Source: Dasypus novemcinctus (taxonomy: Eukaryota > Chordata > Mammalia > Cingulata > Dasypodidae). From it: DNA of 64,000 bases. Positions within the stretch are counted from its first letter, which is position 1. Every line of letters begins with the position of its first letter. The notes under the pieces are model-generated. The model did no database searches and was not told the DNA's origin. It worked only from the letters and a program-made list of their open reading frames with translations. Shown here one piece after another: positions 1 to 12,400 of the stretch. The stretch is taken from NCBI RefSeq assembly GCF_030445035.2, contig NC_080677.1:108927263-108991262 (forward strand), written 5' to 3'. Both the position numbers and the translations under genes were made by a program.

Positions 1-72
1 AGTGGTTGAGTACCTGTTTCCCACGTATGAGGTCCTGGGTTCATTCCCCAGTGTCTCCTAAAAAAAAAAAAT
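1..72 (+). mobile_element. DAS-type tRNA-derived SINE, short form, cut by window edge
   Basis: The sequence has the tRNA-like head of the armadillo DAS SINE family: an A-box-like stretch (TGGTTGAG), then GAGGTCCTGG and a B-box-like GGGTTCATTCCC, ending in an A-run. The 5' end of the element is missing because the window starts inside it. It lies against the 3' side of the antisense L1. The internal boxes would be the RNA polymerase III promoter in the source gene; this is an inserted copy, not a tRNA gene. Confidence 0.8.
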
Positions 73-2450
73 CAGTTGGCCATAGATGTGGGGATTTATT
101 TCTGACATCGCAATCCAAGTTCATTGGTCAGTATGTCTGCCTTTGTGTCAGTACTGTGCTGTCTTGATTATTATAACTTTGTGATAAGATTTAAAATCAG
201 AACACTGAGTCCTCCAACTCTGTTCACCTTTTTTAGGATGTTTTTGGCTATTCATGGCCCCTTACCCTTCCATAAAATTTTGGTGATTGGCTTTTTCATT
301 TCTGCAAAGAAGGCCATTGGAAATTTGATAGGGATTGTGCTGAATTGTAAATCTTTTTGGTAGAGTGGACATCCTAACAATATTTAGTCTTTCAATCCAT
401 GTCCTTCCTTTTATTTAGAACTTCTTTGATTTATTTTAGCAGTGTTTCTAGTTATCTGTGTAGAAGGCCTTTGCATCCTTGGTTAAATTTATTCCGAGAT
501 ACTTGTTTCTTTTAGTTGCTATTGTAAATTGAGTTTTTCCCCCCTCAAGTTCCTCTTGAAATAGTTTTTTACTTCTGTATAGAAATGCTATGGATTTTTG
601 CATGTTGATCTTATATCCTGACACTTTGCTGAGTTTGTTCATTCACCCAAATAGCATTATCATAGATTTTTTCAGGATTTCCTCTATGTAGGATCATGTC
701 ATCTGTAAACAGGGAAAGCTTTATGTCTTCCTTTCCAATTAGGTTGCCTTTTCTTTTTCTTGCCTAATTTCTCCAGCTAGAACTTCCAGTACAATTTGAA
801 TAACAATAGTGACAGAGGGCATTCTTGTCTTGTTCCTGATCTAGAGGGAAAGCTTTATTTTTCAACTTTGAGTATGATATGTTAGTGGTGGGTTTTTCAT
901 ATGTGCCCTTCATCATATTGAGAAATTTTCCTTCTATTCCTAGTTTTCTAAGTGTTTTTATCAAGAAGGGTGCTGGATTTTGTCAAATGCCTTTTCTCTT
1001 TTAGTTGAGATGATCATGCATTTTTGTTTTTTTTCCTTTCATTATGTCAATGTGGTATATTACATTAATTGATTTTCTTATGTTGAACTGCCTTTGCATA
1101 CCTGGAATAAATTCCACTTGATCATGGTGTATAATTCTTTTAATGTGTTTTTGGATTCAGTCTTCCAATTATTTTTTTGAGGATTGTGCATCTATATTCA
1201 TAAAGGATATTGATCTGTAATTTCTTGTGGTATCTTTATTTGACTTTGGTATTAGGGTAACGTTGCCCTCAAAGAATGTGTTCTTTGTTTTTTTGTCGAA
1301 GTTTGAGCAGGATTGGTGTTATTCTCGGAATGGTTGACAAAACTCACCAGTGAAGCCATATGGTCCTGGGCTCTTCTTTATTTGGAGGTTTTTGATTATT
1401 GATTCAAATATCTTTACTTGTCATTGGTCTTTTGAGGTCGTCTATTTCTTTTTGACTCAGTGTAGGTAGCTTATGTGTTTATAGAAATTTGTCTGTTTCA
1501 TCTAAGTTATCTAATATTTTTGGCATACAGGTGTTCATAGTATCCTCTTACAATCATTTTTACTTCTGTGGGGTTGATAGTAATGTTCCCCTATTCATTT
1601 CTGATTTTAATTATTTGCATCCTATCTCTTTTTTTCCTTTATCAGACTACCTAAATGTTTGTAATTCTACTGATATTTTTAAAGAACTAAATTTTGGTTT
1701 TGTTGATTCTGCTTTTTAAAACTCTCTATTACATTTATCTCCAATGTAATATTTGTCATTTCTTTCCTTTTGCTTGCTTAGGGTTTAGTTTGTTCTTCTC
1801 TTTCTAGATCCTCCAGTTATGCAGATAGGTCTTTGATTTGAGATCTTCTTTTTAAAGTAAGCATAGAGCTATAAATTTCCCTCTTAGCACTACCTTTGCT
1901 GAATCCCATAAGTTTTGGTATGCTGTGTTTTCTATTCATTTGCCTCAAGATACTTCCTAATTTCCTTTGTGATTTTTAATCTGACCCATTAGTTGTTTAA
2001 GATTGTGTTGTTTAATTTCCACGTATTTGTGAATTTTTCATTCTCTCTTTCTTAATGATTTCTAGCTTCATTCCATTGTGGCTGGAGAAGATACATTGTA
2101 CAATTTCAATATTTTGAATTTGAGACTTGTTTTATGACCTAACCTATGATCTATCCTGGAGAATGATCCGTGTGCACTAGAGAAGAATAGGTATTCTGCT
2201 GCTGTTGGGTAAAGTGTTCTATATATGTCTGTCAGGCCCAGAGGCTTATAGTACCATTCAGATCTTTTCTTTCCTTATTTGACTTCTGTCCAGATATTCT
2301 ACTCATTATTAAAATTGGTGTATTAAAGTCTCCTACTATTAATTGTAGAACCATCTATTTCTCCCTTCAATTCTGTCAGTATTTGCTTCATATATTTTGG
2401 TACTTTGCCATTAGGCACACAGTACACACTCAATACTTGTTGAAGGAATG
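73..2450 (-). mobile_element. Ancient LINE-1 ORF2 fragment, antisense
   Basis: On the minus strand, broken reading frames match the L1 ORF2 protein. The stretch at 448-642 has the typical L1 ...YKINMQKS... and ...KRNKYLGINLTKD... words after the reverse-transcriptase core, and 764-964 holds ...LRKLGIEGKFLNMMKGTYEKPTTNI.... Farther right the DNA corresponds to more N-terminal ORF2, reaching part of the endonuclease region by about 2.4 kb. Stops and frameshifts throughout mean it is inactive. The 5' boundary near 2450 is approximate. No ORF1 or 5' UTR is joined to it, so this is a 5'-truncated copy. Confidence 0.85.
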
Positions 2451-5150
2451 TGTCTCCTCCTCAGCTAGTACCTATTGGTTAGCTGTGTGAAACAGAAACT
2501 CACATTACCATGGCTTATCCAGATAGTGCTTTTATATCTGTCATAACGGGAGTCCTGAGGTGGGAGGGGGGGTCCAGGACTAGTTCAGTGAATCCTTGAT
2601 ACATGGGAGACCAAGACCCCGCTGATCTGTTCTGTTCTGCCACTAGCCATCATTTTGATCTGTAGTTGCAAGACAACTGTTCTACTTCCATCATATGACT
2701 GATTTCTAGGCAGGAAGGGAAAGGGACAAAATGTGAGCCACTTAAAGAGCATTTTCAGAATCCCCATTCCTGGACTTTAGTGCTTATCTCATTGGTTCAC
2801 ATGGCTATGGCTAGCTGCAAGGGAGGTTGGGAAATTTCTTTATAGCTGGTACAACACTGCCCCAGATAAAACTGGAGTTCTGCTGGAACTGTACTAGAGC
2901 TGGATGGGAGGCAGGGTATTGGGAGGAAGGAGGAAAACAGTGCTAGAACTTCTCTGGGCAGGGAAGGAGGGGCACAGCGGGACCTGAAAGGCCTTTGGAA
3001 TCAGTTTCTTTACTCTAGTTCATCAAGTGACTGACTTAATCATAAAGCTATAGAACTTTCCAGATGAAAGAGTCCTTTAAAAGCTTCTATTGTGACCCCT
3101 CCTTTTTCAGTTATAAAGACTAGGGTCGGGGGGGGGGGGGCTCTGGATTATGAGCCAGGCCCCATATGAACCTAACAGTTGAGAGAAAACTAAAGCCAGG
3201 TGTTTGACCTATTGCCAGCTCATTGCTGCTTCCCCTCAGGACAGAGGGGCCGCCCGGGCGGGTCTTCCCAGGAAGTTCAGGGACACAGATGGGGGTTTAA
3301 GTTTATCTAGACATGCAAGCTATAGATAAATTACAGAATAATCTTTTTCATAAAAACGTAACTTTTTTTCCCCATTTTCTTAGGTATAAAATGGTAAACA
3401 GGGAGCTCAGTTTTTCTACATCTGCTTGGGTTTTTTTTTTCCTTTTTCCAACAAACCGCTCTTTTCAGGCATGTTTTTTTCATCCTTTTCACCAGTAAAA
3501 TTTATGAGCATTTATTTAAAAGAAAAAACATTGGAAAAACTGAAGAAAGAGCGATTATACATATGGAAAGCCATAAAGAACCACAGTGAATGTACTGCGG
3601 TTATTGCTTTCTTAAAAAAACAAACCAGGCAGGCTGTTTGGAATGTGAAAGACTCCTGTGTGCGGGGAGGGCCGTGGGTGGAGGCTGCGGGCGATGGGCC
3701 TGCGTGCAGCGGCTGGGGCTCAGGCTCCTGGCTGGGATCCAGGGGGTTGGACCAGGTGCTGTTAATTCCCCCATCCTCCTCACCATCCCTCGGACCACTC
3801 CGAAGAGATACAGAGTCAGAGAGAAAATAGCTTTACACACACACACACAAATCTCCTTTAAAAAAAAATGAGAAGGCCCAGGAAACCATCAGTATGAAGG
3901 TGCGAGGAGAATCCAGGGAGCAATAGGCCTGCCAGTGCTTTGCAGTCAAGCATCCCATCGACTGTCCAGCTCACATGTCCCCTTGTCACAGTGGCCACAC
4001 TGCCAACCTCCCCCTACTCTCCCCAGCCACAGCCTGCCCTCCACCTTGAGCTTGGGGGGTGGCGCAAATAATGGTCTTCTGGAGAGGTGTCCTGTAGCAC
4101 ACTCCAGGCTCCCCGTTGAAGCGTCTGTGTGGACTAGGTCTTGGACTAGGTCTAACCTGTTGAAGCGTCAGCAGCTCTTCTTCCCTGAGGAATTGGACGA
4201 TCTTGAGAATAACGTGGCCCACAAGGTTACTGCGCAAGGCTCGTGCCTTGCTAGCCTCGTGCCCTCAGGTCTGCCGGTGACCTCTTGCTCTCTCCCAAGC
4301 AGCCTCACCAAACTCTGCGGCTCTCCATTCACCACTCTAGCCCATCAGCTCACCTCTCTGGGTTCCCTACCATGTAGCTAAGACCAGGGAGTAACGCTTG
4401 GGGCCAGGGAATACTGCATTAGGGCCAGGGAATACTGCAGGGAAAAATAATGTCGAAAATTAAAAAAAGCATCAACTGGATGCTGGATATCGCTGCTGCT
4501 GGGTTGGTGCTTCACCGCTCTTCGCGGGCTGGCCCCCAGGTCTTGGCTCTCCTTGGCTCTCTGCCTGCTCCCATCACAGTGCCCTTCCAAATGCTCCTCA
4601 GCTCCTCTCTCAGGCTCGGCAAGAAGGCCCTCCCTGCTATTTCCCCTTTTACATTAAGGTCCATTCCTGCTCAGTTTCCCGTTCTTTCAAAGGTCTCTGT
4701 TCCAGGATTTGGGGTCTGACTTGACATTTCCTCAAGTCCCATTGGAGTGCTTCTCTCTTCAGGTGACTTCCTTTAAAGAAAAATTCTGCCTCCACTTTTG
4801 GAGACAAACACCACTAGCCACTTAAAAATGGCGGGCATTGCAGCCTCAAAGCAAGCAAACAATAGACAGAGGGCTTCAACTGGGCACTTGGGTAGAGATG
4901 TAGCACCAAAGGAAGCTGCTGAAGAGATGTCCTCTTCCCAGCCTTCCACAACAGCCCCCAGCCCTGGTGACCTCCCACCGCTACTACTGCAACCTCCCCT
5001 GGATGCAGCCCTTCTCAAACCACACTGCCTCCTCGCCAGCCCCTGTGAGGCTCTATTCTGACCTGCCTGCAGTCCTAGTTAAGCCTCCTTGTCCCGTTCC
5101 AGGGCCTCTCACCTTTGCTGTGAGGTTTTCTTTTGGGTAAGCTATTCAAA
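2451..5150. other. Intergenic DNA, no gene recognised
   Basis: This stretch lies between the L1 relic and the next recognisable repeat. Open frames here are short, lack flanking splice signals in any consistent arrangement and match no family I know. It contains a run of 13 G at 3128-3140, a short (AC)n tract at 3835-3849 and a small tandem repeat at 4381-4441. In human this side of CPA1 holds CPA5, but I see no CPA5-like exon, so CPA5 should end left of the window. Confidence 0.6.
4381..4441. repeat. Short tandem repeat, about three units of 20 bp
   Basis: Two close units of GGGCCAGGGAATACTGCA, preceded by a diverged unit (AGACCAGGGAGTAACGCTT), lie head to tail. This is a small local duplication in non-coding DNA with no visible function. 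Confidence 0.75.
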
Positions 5151-5154
5151 TGTC

Positions 5155-5290
5155 CTAGAGTTGTAAAGGATGCAGCTGGAAGGGACCTCAGAGATCATTC
5201 TTACTCCCCCATTTTATAGATGGAGAAACTGAGGCCCAGATATGTGAAATGACCTGACTAAAATCATATAATGGGTTTGTGGCACTCTAT
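5155..5290. repeat. MIR-like ancient interspersed repeat
   Basis: The words GGAAGGGACCTCAGAGATCATT and ATTTTATAGATGGAGAAACTGAGGCCCAGA are typical of old mammalian interspersed repeats carrying the 'gaggaaactgaggcccaga' core. The class is probably MIR; the exact subfamily cannot be fixed by eye. Confidence 0.55.
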
Positions 5291-5349
5291 CCTTAGCAGG
5301 CATTCCCTGTCCCATTTTGCTATCTTCTAAAGTTAGAAAATATCTTGTA

Positions 5350-6350
5350 CCTCTCTAGGCACATGTGACAGAAATCCAACTTGAAAAAACTCTAATAAAA
5401 AAGTGGAGTTTGTTGGCGCATTCCTGGAGCTGGAGAGGGGGTGGGGCAGTGGACCCCACCTAAATCACGTAGCCTCGGAGTAGGGAAGGCATGGCCCCTA
5501 AGGAAAATGGAAGTACCATTATCAGAAGGAGGAGGACACAGGGCAGGGAAAATGAGAAGTGTTTACTACAGTTGACCATGGGCTGCCCCAAAACCTCATA
5601 CACCCCTCTTCCCGTACATACAACCGTACCACGGACAATCTTAAACACATCTGCCAAAGAGAGACAGCCAAAGTCTCATCCAGTTACTGCATCCAGCCAT
5701 TCTGCTTGCTCTCTGCAAGAATCTCCTTTATCCACTATCCCCCTTGACCTCTACTATGGATGCTGAGAACTGATTCTTCGCCTCTTTTGAAAACCATTTT
5801 CTAGGTTTTGGCTTGGGTGTCTCTGAGCATTGCCTTAGAGCTTCTGTTTACTATGCTTGGAGGTTCTCTGGCATAAGGGCCCCACAGACAGTTGTGCAGT
5901 ATGTGCACTGTACAAAGGCAACCTGCTGAGAAGGGTGAGATATGTCTGTCTAGAGGGAGAGAGATGCCTTTCTCCATTTCATATAAAGGCTCTGATAGGG
6001 TAGAAATGGTCCCATCTATTGATGATACAAGCATTTTAAAAGCTTAGTAGATGTATCAGTTAGGATAGTTTTTACAGCAACAGAAACCTCAATGAATAAA
6101 AAGCAAAATATATATTATTTTATATCATGTGGTCCAAAAGTGGGACAACAGACATGATAATATCCAGAGGAAGGTTCCTCTTAAGTGTGAGGGAACTTTT
6201 TCTAGAAGCTTCCTCACTGAGATCTCGTCACATCTCAACTAGGTCACATGCTCACCTCTCAACCAATCACTTACAAAAGAAAATGCAGTCTTTGATTGGT
6301 TTAGACCAATCAGAATTTACCCTGAGCTAGAATTAGGGTAATTTTCCCTG
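5350..6350. other. Intergenic DNA, possibly an old unclassified repeat
   Basis: No gene is recognised. The parts around 5390-5560 and 6060-6330 (two ACCAATCA words about 70 bp apart) resemble a mammalian interspersed repeat that I cannot name. The open frames here carry no protein-family signature. Confidence 0.35.
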
Positions 6351-7303
6351 AGGGATGGACACCTGCACATATCAGGAAGAAGAGGGAGGGACAACATTCA
6401 GTGTGGCCACAGCAGGCCTCCTGGCTGCTTGCAGTCTGGCTCTTGCAGGTCCTTGACTCTGTATCCCAGCCTGGTGGTTTATTTTCTGTGGTAACAGATC
6501 TTGGCGCTCTGCCTATTCCCCTAGCCTTTAGCTGACCGGCCTCTGTCTTTGCCCTTGCTTGGGACCGATGTGAAAAAATCATGTGGGGTGAGAAAGCAGC
6601 GCTGCAGTCCCTGCCCAGGGTTACATTCTAGCTCTTCACAAAGAAATAATTTTCACTTTCCTAAGGGGTCCAGGAGATTAGGCTCAGCTTCCACCTGAGA
6701 CCCAAATTCCTCTTGTGCCTGTCTTCCCACCAGGGCTGGCCCCAATTTCAGCTGGCACTGTTGAATTCATCTTTCTAACCTTGCCAGAAAATGGATTACA
6801 TGACTCTTCCCTGTCTTAGATGGGTGGCTTGGGCAGAAAGAGGCTCCCTTGGCAAGGGAAGTCTCCTTCGCCACAGCTCCCCGCCCCCTCTTTTCAGGGG
6901 GCTTGTTTTTCCTGGAAGGAATTTAAAGAAGGCCCAAGACCTAGTCCACACATGTATAGCGTGAGTGAAACATATGCAAAGTGGTAGGTCAGCTTCATAT
7001 TTAGAAACGGAGAAAGAAATACTGCTTTCAGTGCAAGTTAAAGAAAGTAAACCTCGGCAAAATCTTCTTTCCTGGTAGGGAACAGATTAAAAAAGCCCGG
7101 GAACAGGGTGTACCAAGACTGGAGGGAGAAGACGAGGAATGTGGAAGACCTGGTTCCTGCCCGAGCAAACTTATGGCTCTGCTCGGGAGACAGAAAAAAC
7201 ACTCCAGGCACAACTGAGGAGAAATAAATAGGAGTTTGTGTTCACGTACTACATAGTGCACTAAACGCCCCTTTCCTTCCCTGCCTGGAGAAATCCTGTC
7301 TCA
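6351..7303. other. Intergenic DNA, nothing recognised
   Basis: Unique-looking sequence without a supported gene, RNA or repeat. Confidence 0.5.
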
Positions 7304-7313
7304 AAACCCAGGT

Positions 7314-7410
7314 TAGGGGAGCAGATGTAGCTTGGTCGTTGAGCACCTGCTTCCCATTGCTGAGGTCCTGGGTTCAATCCCCGATATCTCCTCAAAATAA
7401 CACAAAACAG
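7314..7410 (+). mobile_element. DAS-type SINE, short form, with target-site duplication
   Basis: A complete short tRNA-like SINE begins TTAGGGGAGCAGATGTAGC, has the A-box region GGTCGTTGAGCACC and B-box GGTTCAATCC, and ends in an A-rich tail. A perfect 10-bp direct repeat, AAACCCAGGT, flanks it at 7304-7313 and 7411-7420. That is the mark of L1-mediated insertion and fixes both ends. Confidence 0.9.
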
Positions 7411-7420
7411 AAACCCAGGT

Positions 7421-9242
7421 CAAAGTCACATTCTGGGTAAAATCTTCCCTGGATGTTCCCTTATGTGCCCAGAGTCCCGTATCCATAGCAGCACTTCCCA
7501 CACCACGTGATAGCTAACGTGCTGCTCAGGGTCCTGTAGCCGGGCACGTGACTGCCCCTCTGGCTCCACGGCCGGCTGTGTTTCTGACGGGGCCACACTC
7601 CCCACGGGCTATTCCCGGCCATTGTCTGACCACAGCGGGGGCCCCAGTGCTGGCCAGTCCTGTGGGATGCAGGACACCTCCTACTTGAGAGTTTGGCTCA
7701 AAGATTCTGCATCAGCCCAGCCCGGACTTTCGCAGCACTGCAGCCTGCGCTCTTCCTGCCCCAATCCCCCACCGTTCCACCTCTCTCTTTGCAGGTGTCA
7801 GAACTGCCCTGTGCTTGGAAGTCTCTTCTGCCTCCTCCCGCGCAGTCCCCTTTCTCCTTCACAGGTGTTTCTCCCAAGTAATGTCTTGCATGTCTAATCT
7901 TGTCTTGGCGACAGCTTCTTGGAAGACCTGAATGGACACCAGGTTGTTGGTTACTGACGTCTTTCCCACTGGACTGTGAGCTCCCTGACATCGGGGACGA
8001 GCCTGCTTTGGACGTCATCCCAGTCCGGAACGTAGCACCTGGCCCAGAAGAATGATTGTTGGTTAAAAGAATGACAAAGGGACAAAAGGTCAGAGAAAGG
8101 GTACACGAACGAGAGGGGGGCAGCCAGAGGAAGCTTAAGGCAGGGAACTGAGCCTCGTCCCCGGCCCTGAGAGCAGAAAAAGATGCTTGAGTGGAGCAGC
8201 GGCGACTTCCTGGAGGTTCAATGTTATCTGAGGGTTTTAGCAAACTTCCAGTGAGAGAGCTGCGAGTACATACAATAGAGTCGGTCAGCCAAGGCTAGGA
8301 GGGTTGACCAGATGGTTAGGGGTGGTGGTGGATGGTGGTGGTGGGAGGTGGTGGCTGTGAGACAGAGGAAGCAGATGAGAACCATCAATGGCCCCCTCGC
8401 CTGTCATCGGTGCCCAAGCCTGAGGCTCTGACAGTTCAGGGCCCCCATATGGTGCCGGGGAGCCCCTGGGGGCCTCTGCGGATTAGCATGGATTTGTATG
8501 GGATGTCTCTGCGATGAGATCAGTTTCCTGAGCTGGAACAAATTCCCCCTGTGAGTTCCAGTTTCTCTTCTATACTGTACAGTCCAACAGGGGTCTGGAC
8601 CTCATTCCTACCGCCACCCTTTCCATTCAGATGAAATCTGGTTACAATTTCCATCAAGGACAACCCTGATCCCAGAAATCTATAACATAAACAACTGGCC
8701 AGTGGGCCGTGGGGGTGGTGGGAGATGCTGGGCTCCTCCCCTGCTATGGCCTGCTTCCCACAAGGCCACCAAGGACAGGAAGGCGTGGGGCTGGGAAGTC
8801 CCTTTCTATGGCCTATATCCCAGAGAAGGATCGATCATGCACAGGACAGGGGAAGCACTGGAAAAAAACCAGTGTGGTGAGGAGCTGGGCAGGTGCAGGA
8901 GCAGAGTGGGGGTGGGAGGTCCCAGATGGCTCCATCATGGGAACAAAAGAGCTGGGGCTCCCGGATGAGGGAGAAGGGCGTGCCTCACATGAGGCTCCAT
9001 CTGGTTGACTGCTCCAGGGTCCTGGCTCCTTCCACAATTCCTAGTCGGCAAACGGCTGTAGGTGTCAGGGGGCTGTGGGCAGGCAGGGTCCCTGTTAGGA
9101 GACCTCAAGTCACCGCTGACCCTCTGCTCAGGCTGGTCCCTCATGGCTGGACCCAGCTTATCTCTCCAGCTGCCCTGTTCCCTGTAGCCTTATCGGAGGG
9201 TGAGAAGGTATCAGAGCTGAGAACTCCTGGCCCCCCCTTTTC
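7421..9242. other. Intergenic DNA upstream of CPA1
   Basis: GC content rises towards the gene. A GGT/GGA-rich simple repeat lies at 8321-8354. Open frames on both strands are by-products of GC-rich non-coding DNA. Distal CPA1 regulatory sites may be here, but none can be named from sequence alone. Confidence 0.5.
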
Positions 9243-9262
9243 CGTGGGACAGGGCACAGGTG
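9243..9262 (+). promoter_or_regulatory. CPA1: Possible PTF1 composite site (RBPJ-like box plus E-box) of CPA1
   Basis: A CGTGGGA box (9243-9249) is followed by an E-box CAGGTG (9257-9262), their centres about 13 bp apart and about 110-130 bp upstream of the start codon. The acinar regulator PTF1 (PTF1A, an E protein and RBPJ/RBPJL) binds an E-box plus a TGGGAA-like box near the promoters of pancreatic digestive enzyme genes. Motifs and position are seen; binding is inferred. Confidence 0.45.
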
Positions 9263-9314
9263 CCAGTGGGAGAACAAAGCTTGGGCCCAGCCAGGAGACC
9301 TCAGCCCTGGAGAG

Positions 9315-9322
9315 TTTAAAAG
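9315..9322 (+). promoter_or_regulatory. CPA1: TATA-like box of CPA1
   Basis: TTTAAAAG lies 52 bp before the first base of the CPA1 start codon, fitting a start site around 9345 and a short 5' leader of roughly 25-30 nt. Strong TATA-like promoters are usual for pancreatic zymogen genes. The start site itself is inferred. Confidence 0.6.
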
Positions 9323-9373
9323 GTTCCAGGACCTTCTCTCAGCCTCAGTCTGACCTTCCCAACTAGCTGCAGC

Positions 9374-9438
9374 ATGCGGGGGCTGCTGGTTTTGAGTGCG
9401 CTGCTGGTGGCTGTCTTTGGCAAAGAAGACTTTGTGGG
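9374..9438 (+). CDS. CPA1: CPA1 exon 1 (signal peptide)
   Basis: Codes residues 1-21 plus two bases of codon 22. The start is the first ATG after the TATA-like box. A hydrophobic core ([13 protein letters not shown]) makes a secretory signal peptide, probably cut before KEDF. The donor is GG|GTAGGG. Confidence 0.95.
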
Positions 9439-12400
9439 GTAGGGGTCTGGAGAGGAGGGGGTGCTCAGATGGGAGATGGGGAGGACTTGGCTCCAGAGTC
9501 TGGAGGAGGTAGACAGATGGAGACTGGGTACACCATGGGCCAGAGAGAGGCTGACTCACCATCCTGGGGGGCAGTGCAAAGAAGGGGTTGGGTCTCCAAG
9601 AACAGAATCCTGAGCCCTGGAGAAATCGGAAACTCTGAGGAGGAATATTCAGGAGAAGTAGAGGGTGTGGGCCTGGGCTGACTTTGGAGAGAGAACTAGA
9701 GTCTCGACTGAGATGGGGACAGCAGTGTCCTAGAGGTTCCAAGGAAGGAAACAGAAGGGGTGAAGGAGCCCAGGCCTCCCACTGCTAGGACCCCTTGTGC
9801 TTCTGCCTGCTCAGCCCAGAGGCCCGAGGCCAGACCTGGGGTCCCTGCCTGATTCTCAGCCTGCCCAGCTTAGGCCTGGTCTTCAGGCTGCCGCCGCCCT
9901 CCCCCCACCTTACAGTGTGTGTGACGAGACCTGGGGCTGCCCCAGGGCTCAGTCTCCCCTCCTGCTCTGCCCAGGCACCAGGTGCTCCGAATCTCAGTGG
10001 TTGATGAAGCCCAGGTACAGAAGGTGAAGGAGCTGGAGGAGCTGGAGCACCTGCAGGTCAGAGGAAGGAGAGAAGCCTTTCCCCCAAAGCCCCAGGAGAC
10101 CTCCCAGCCTAGCAGGGGGCACCCCAGACCCCCACACTTCCTGGCACCGACTGGTGCTTGAGCACTCTCTCCCCAGCTTCCAAGAAAGGGAACATGGGAC
10201 TGACCCGTTAGGAAATGACATAAACCCCCAGACTCCTCTCCCAGTACTTCCCTCTCCTTTGTCTCAAAGCCCCTGCACTCTACTTCTGGGGCCACTGCCT
10301 GGAGCACACAGGACATTATCCTGTCCCCAGGGTTCTCCCTTCTTTCTTTCTCTGCCCCTAACACCTGTGCCCCTTCCCCAATTATATAGGAAATCATAGT
10401 GCGACATTCCCTCCCAGGCAGGCCCGTTCCCAGCCAGCTCTCTGGCTAGTGCCTCCAGACCACTGCAACAGTGCCTGCCCCTGTCCTTTCCAGCTGGACT
10501 TCTGGCGGGGCCCTGCCCGGCCTGGCTCTGCCGTCGACGTCCGAGTGCCCTTCCCCAGCATTCAGGCTGTGAAGATCTTCCTGGAGACCCATGGCATCAG
10601 TTACACCATCATGATCGAGGATGTGCAGCGGCTGCTGGATGAGGAGCAGGAGCAGATGTTTGCCTTCCAGGCCCGCGCCCGCTCCACCGACTCCTTCAAC
10701 TATGCCACCTACCACACCCTGGAGGAGGTGAGGGCAGCCCTGGGGGCCACTTCGCTCAAGCATCTCGCACCTCATCATGGCTGGTAGAATGTGGGCTTGT
10801 GCCAGGCTGGCCAGGCTGGGAATGGGGCCTCCCTGTGCCCACGAGGGCTGCGTGGCTGGGGGATGGGGCTGCTAAGGGAGGGTCTGGGTGCCTGGGAGCC
10901 ATGAGGGCCTTCCTTCCTCCTCTCTCCCTTCTCAGATCTATGGCTTCATGGACATGCTGGTGGCCGAGAACCCACAACTTGTCAGCAAGATCCAGATTGG
11001 GAAGACCTATGAAGACCGCCCTATTTACGTGCTGAAGGTAATGGGCGCCCGTGTGTGGATAGACGGGGCACACACGGGGGAACTGGTCTACACCTGTACA
11101 CCCACAGATGGGCACCAGCCCAGGACCATGGGAATATGTCATACGGACGCCCCCAGGCAGGCATCTGGGAGGGTGTGGGTTTCCATGCTGGTCTAAGAGT
11201 GTGTCCACACACACATGCACACACGTGCATATACTCTCTTGCACGTGATGTAAACTCTTAGGTGACCCAAGTGTTTCCAGTCAAGCATCATATTATGGAA
11301 AGTATTGCTGAGTCTGGGTAGTCCAGATAGAATGTTCTATTGTGACCTCCCACAGAGAACTATGTATGGTTGGTGGAGCATGTGCCCAGTATGTCTGCTT
11401 GAGTCATATCTGCCCAAGTTTGGACTGAGGACAGGAGACCAAGTTCCGCAGGAGCCCTGTCCAGCCCACAGCTCCCACATCCCACCTCAGTGATGGCCCC
11501 ACAAACTACAATCCCTACCTGAGATGCAGAGAGAGCAGGTGGTCTCTGCACTGGGTCAGATTCCCTTCAGGGAGGCAAGGCGAACTCCAGCTGCCAAGGA
11601 GGTGACCTAGATCATTACCCTGCCTCTTCTCCAGTTTAGCAATGGGGGAAACAACCGTCCAGCCATCTGGATCGACACTGGCATCCATTCCCGGGAGTGG
11701 GTCACACAGGCCAGTGGAGTCTGGTTTGCAAAGAAGGTAAGCCTGGGGAGGTGAGGAGGGATCTCACCTGGTGGGGCATTGGCATTCAGGGCCCACAGAA
11801 GCCCTGCTCTCTCCTTCACACCCAGAAGCAGTGACCACAGAGGGAGGCTGAAGGAAGGTAGCTATTTGCCTCTAGCTTGGCAGATGCCTGGCCCAGCCCA
11901 CTCTGACCCTCTGCCTCTGAAATCCTCTACCAGATCGTACAAGATTTTGGCCAGGATGCAACTTTTACCTCCATTCTTAACGACATGGACATCTTTCTGG
12001 AGATTGTCACCAACCCTGATGGTTTTGTCTTCACCCACACCAAGGTAAAGGCTTGTTCCTGTTGTTGGGGAAAGCAGGGTGGGCTTCTGTTCTCTGAGTC
12101 CCACAAGCTACCCACCGCTAATCGCAACTCCTGGAAGGTGAGAGAGGGGCAAACACATGTGTCTCCTTAGACCAGGACAGGGCACCTTAACCCAGCACTA
12201 TTGACATTTTGGGCTGGATGATTCTTTGTTGTGGAGGTTCTGTTCTGGACAATGTAGGATATTTAGCAGCATTCTGATCTTCTACCCACAAGATGCCAGT
12301 AGCAACCCCCACCCCAGCTGTACCAACCAAAAAATGTCTTTAGACATTTAGACATTGCTCCCCTGGGTGGGAGCAAAATTGTCCCCAGTTGAGAACCACC

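Noticed and set aside
3426-3830. 134-residue plus-strand open frame
   Set aside because: Crosses low-complexity DNA, has no recognisable domain and no promoter or splice evidence.
7320-7390. tRNA gene (A and B boxes present)
   Set aside because: The cloverleaf is decayed, the copy has an A-tail and a target-site duplication, and similar copies recur; it is a SINE.
7698-8243. 181-residue minus-strand open frame upstream of CPA1
   Set aside because: No family motif, no splice structure, low-complexity Ser/Gly/Pro composition; typical chance frame in GC-rich DNA.
1-9373. Last exon of CPA5, expected upstream of CPA1 by human synteny
   Set aside because: No sequence like the conserved carboxypeptidase C-terminal exon ([10 protein letters not shown] type) was found left of CPA1.
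9158-9742. 194-residue minus-strand open frame over CPA1 exon 1
   Set aside because: It is antisense to the CPA1 promoter, exon 1 and intron 1, is rich in Pro/Ser/His and matches nothing I know.
9870-10397. 175-residue minus-strand open frame over CPA1 exon 2
   Set aside because: Antisense shadow of exon 2 and its introns; no independent support.
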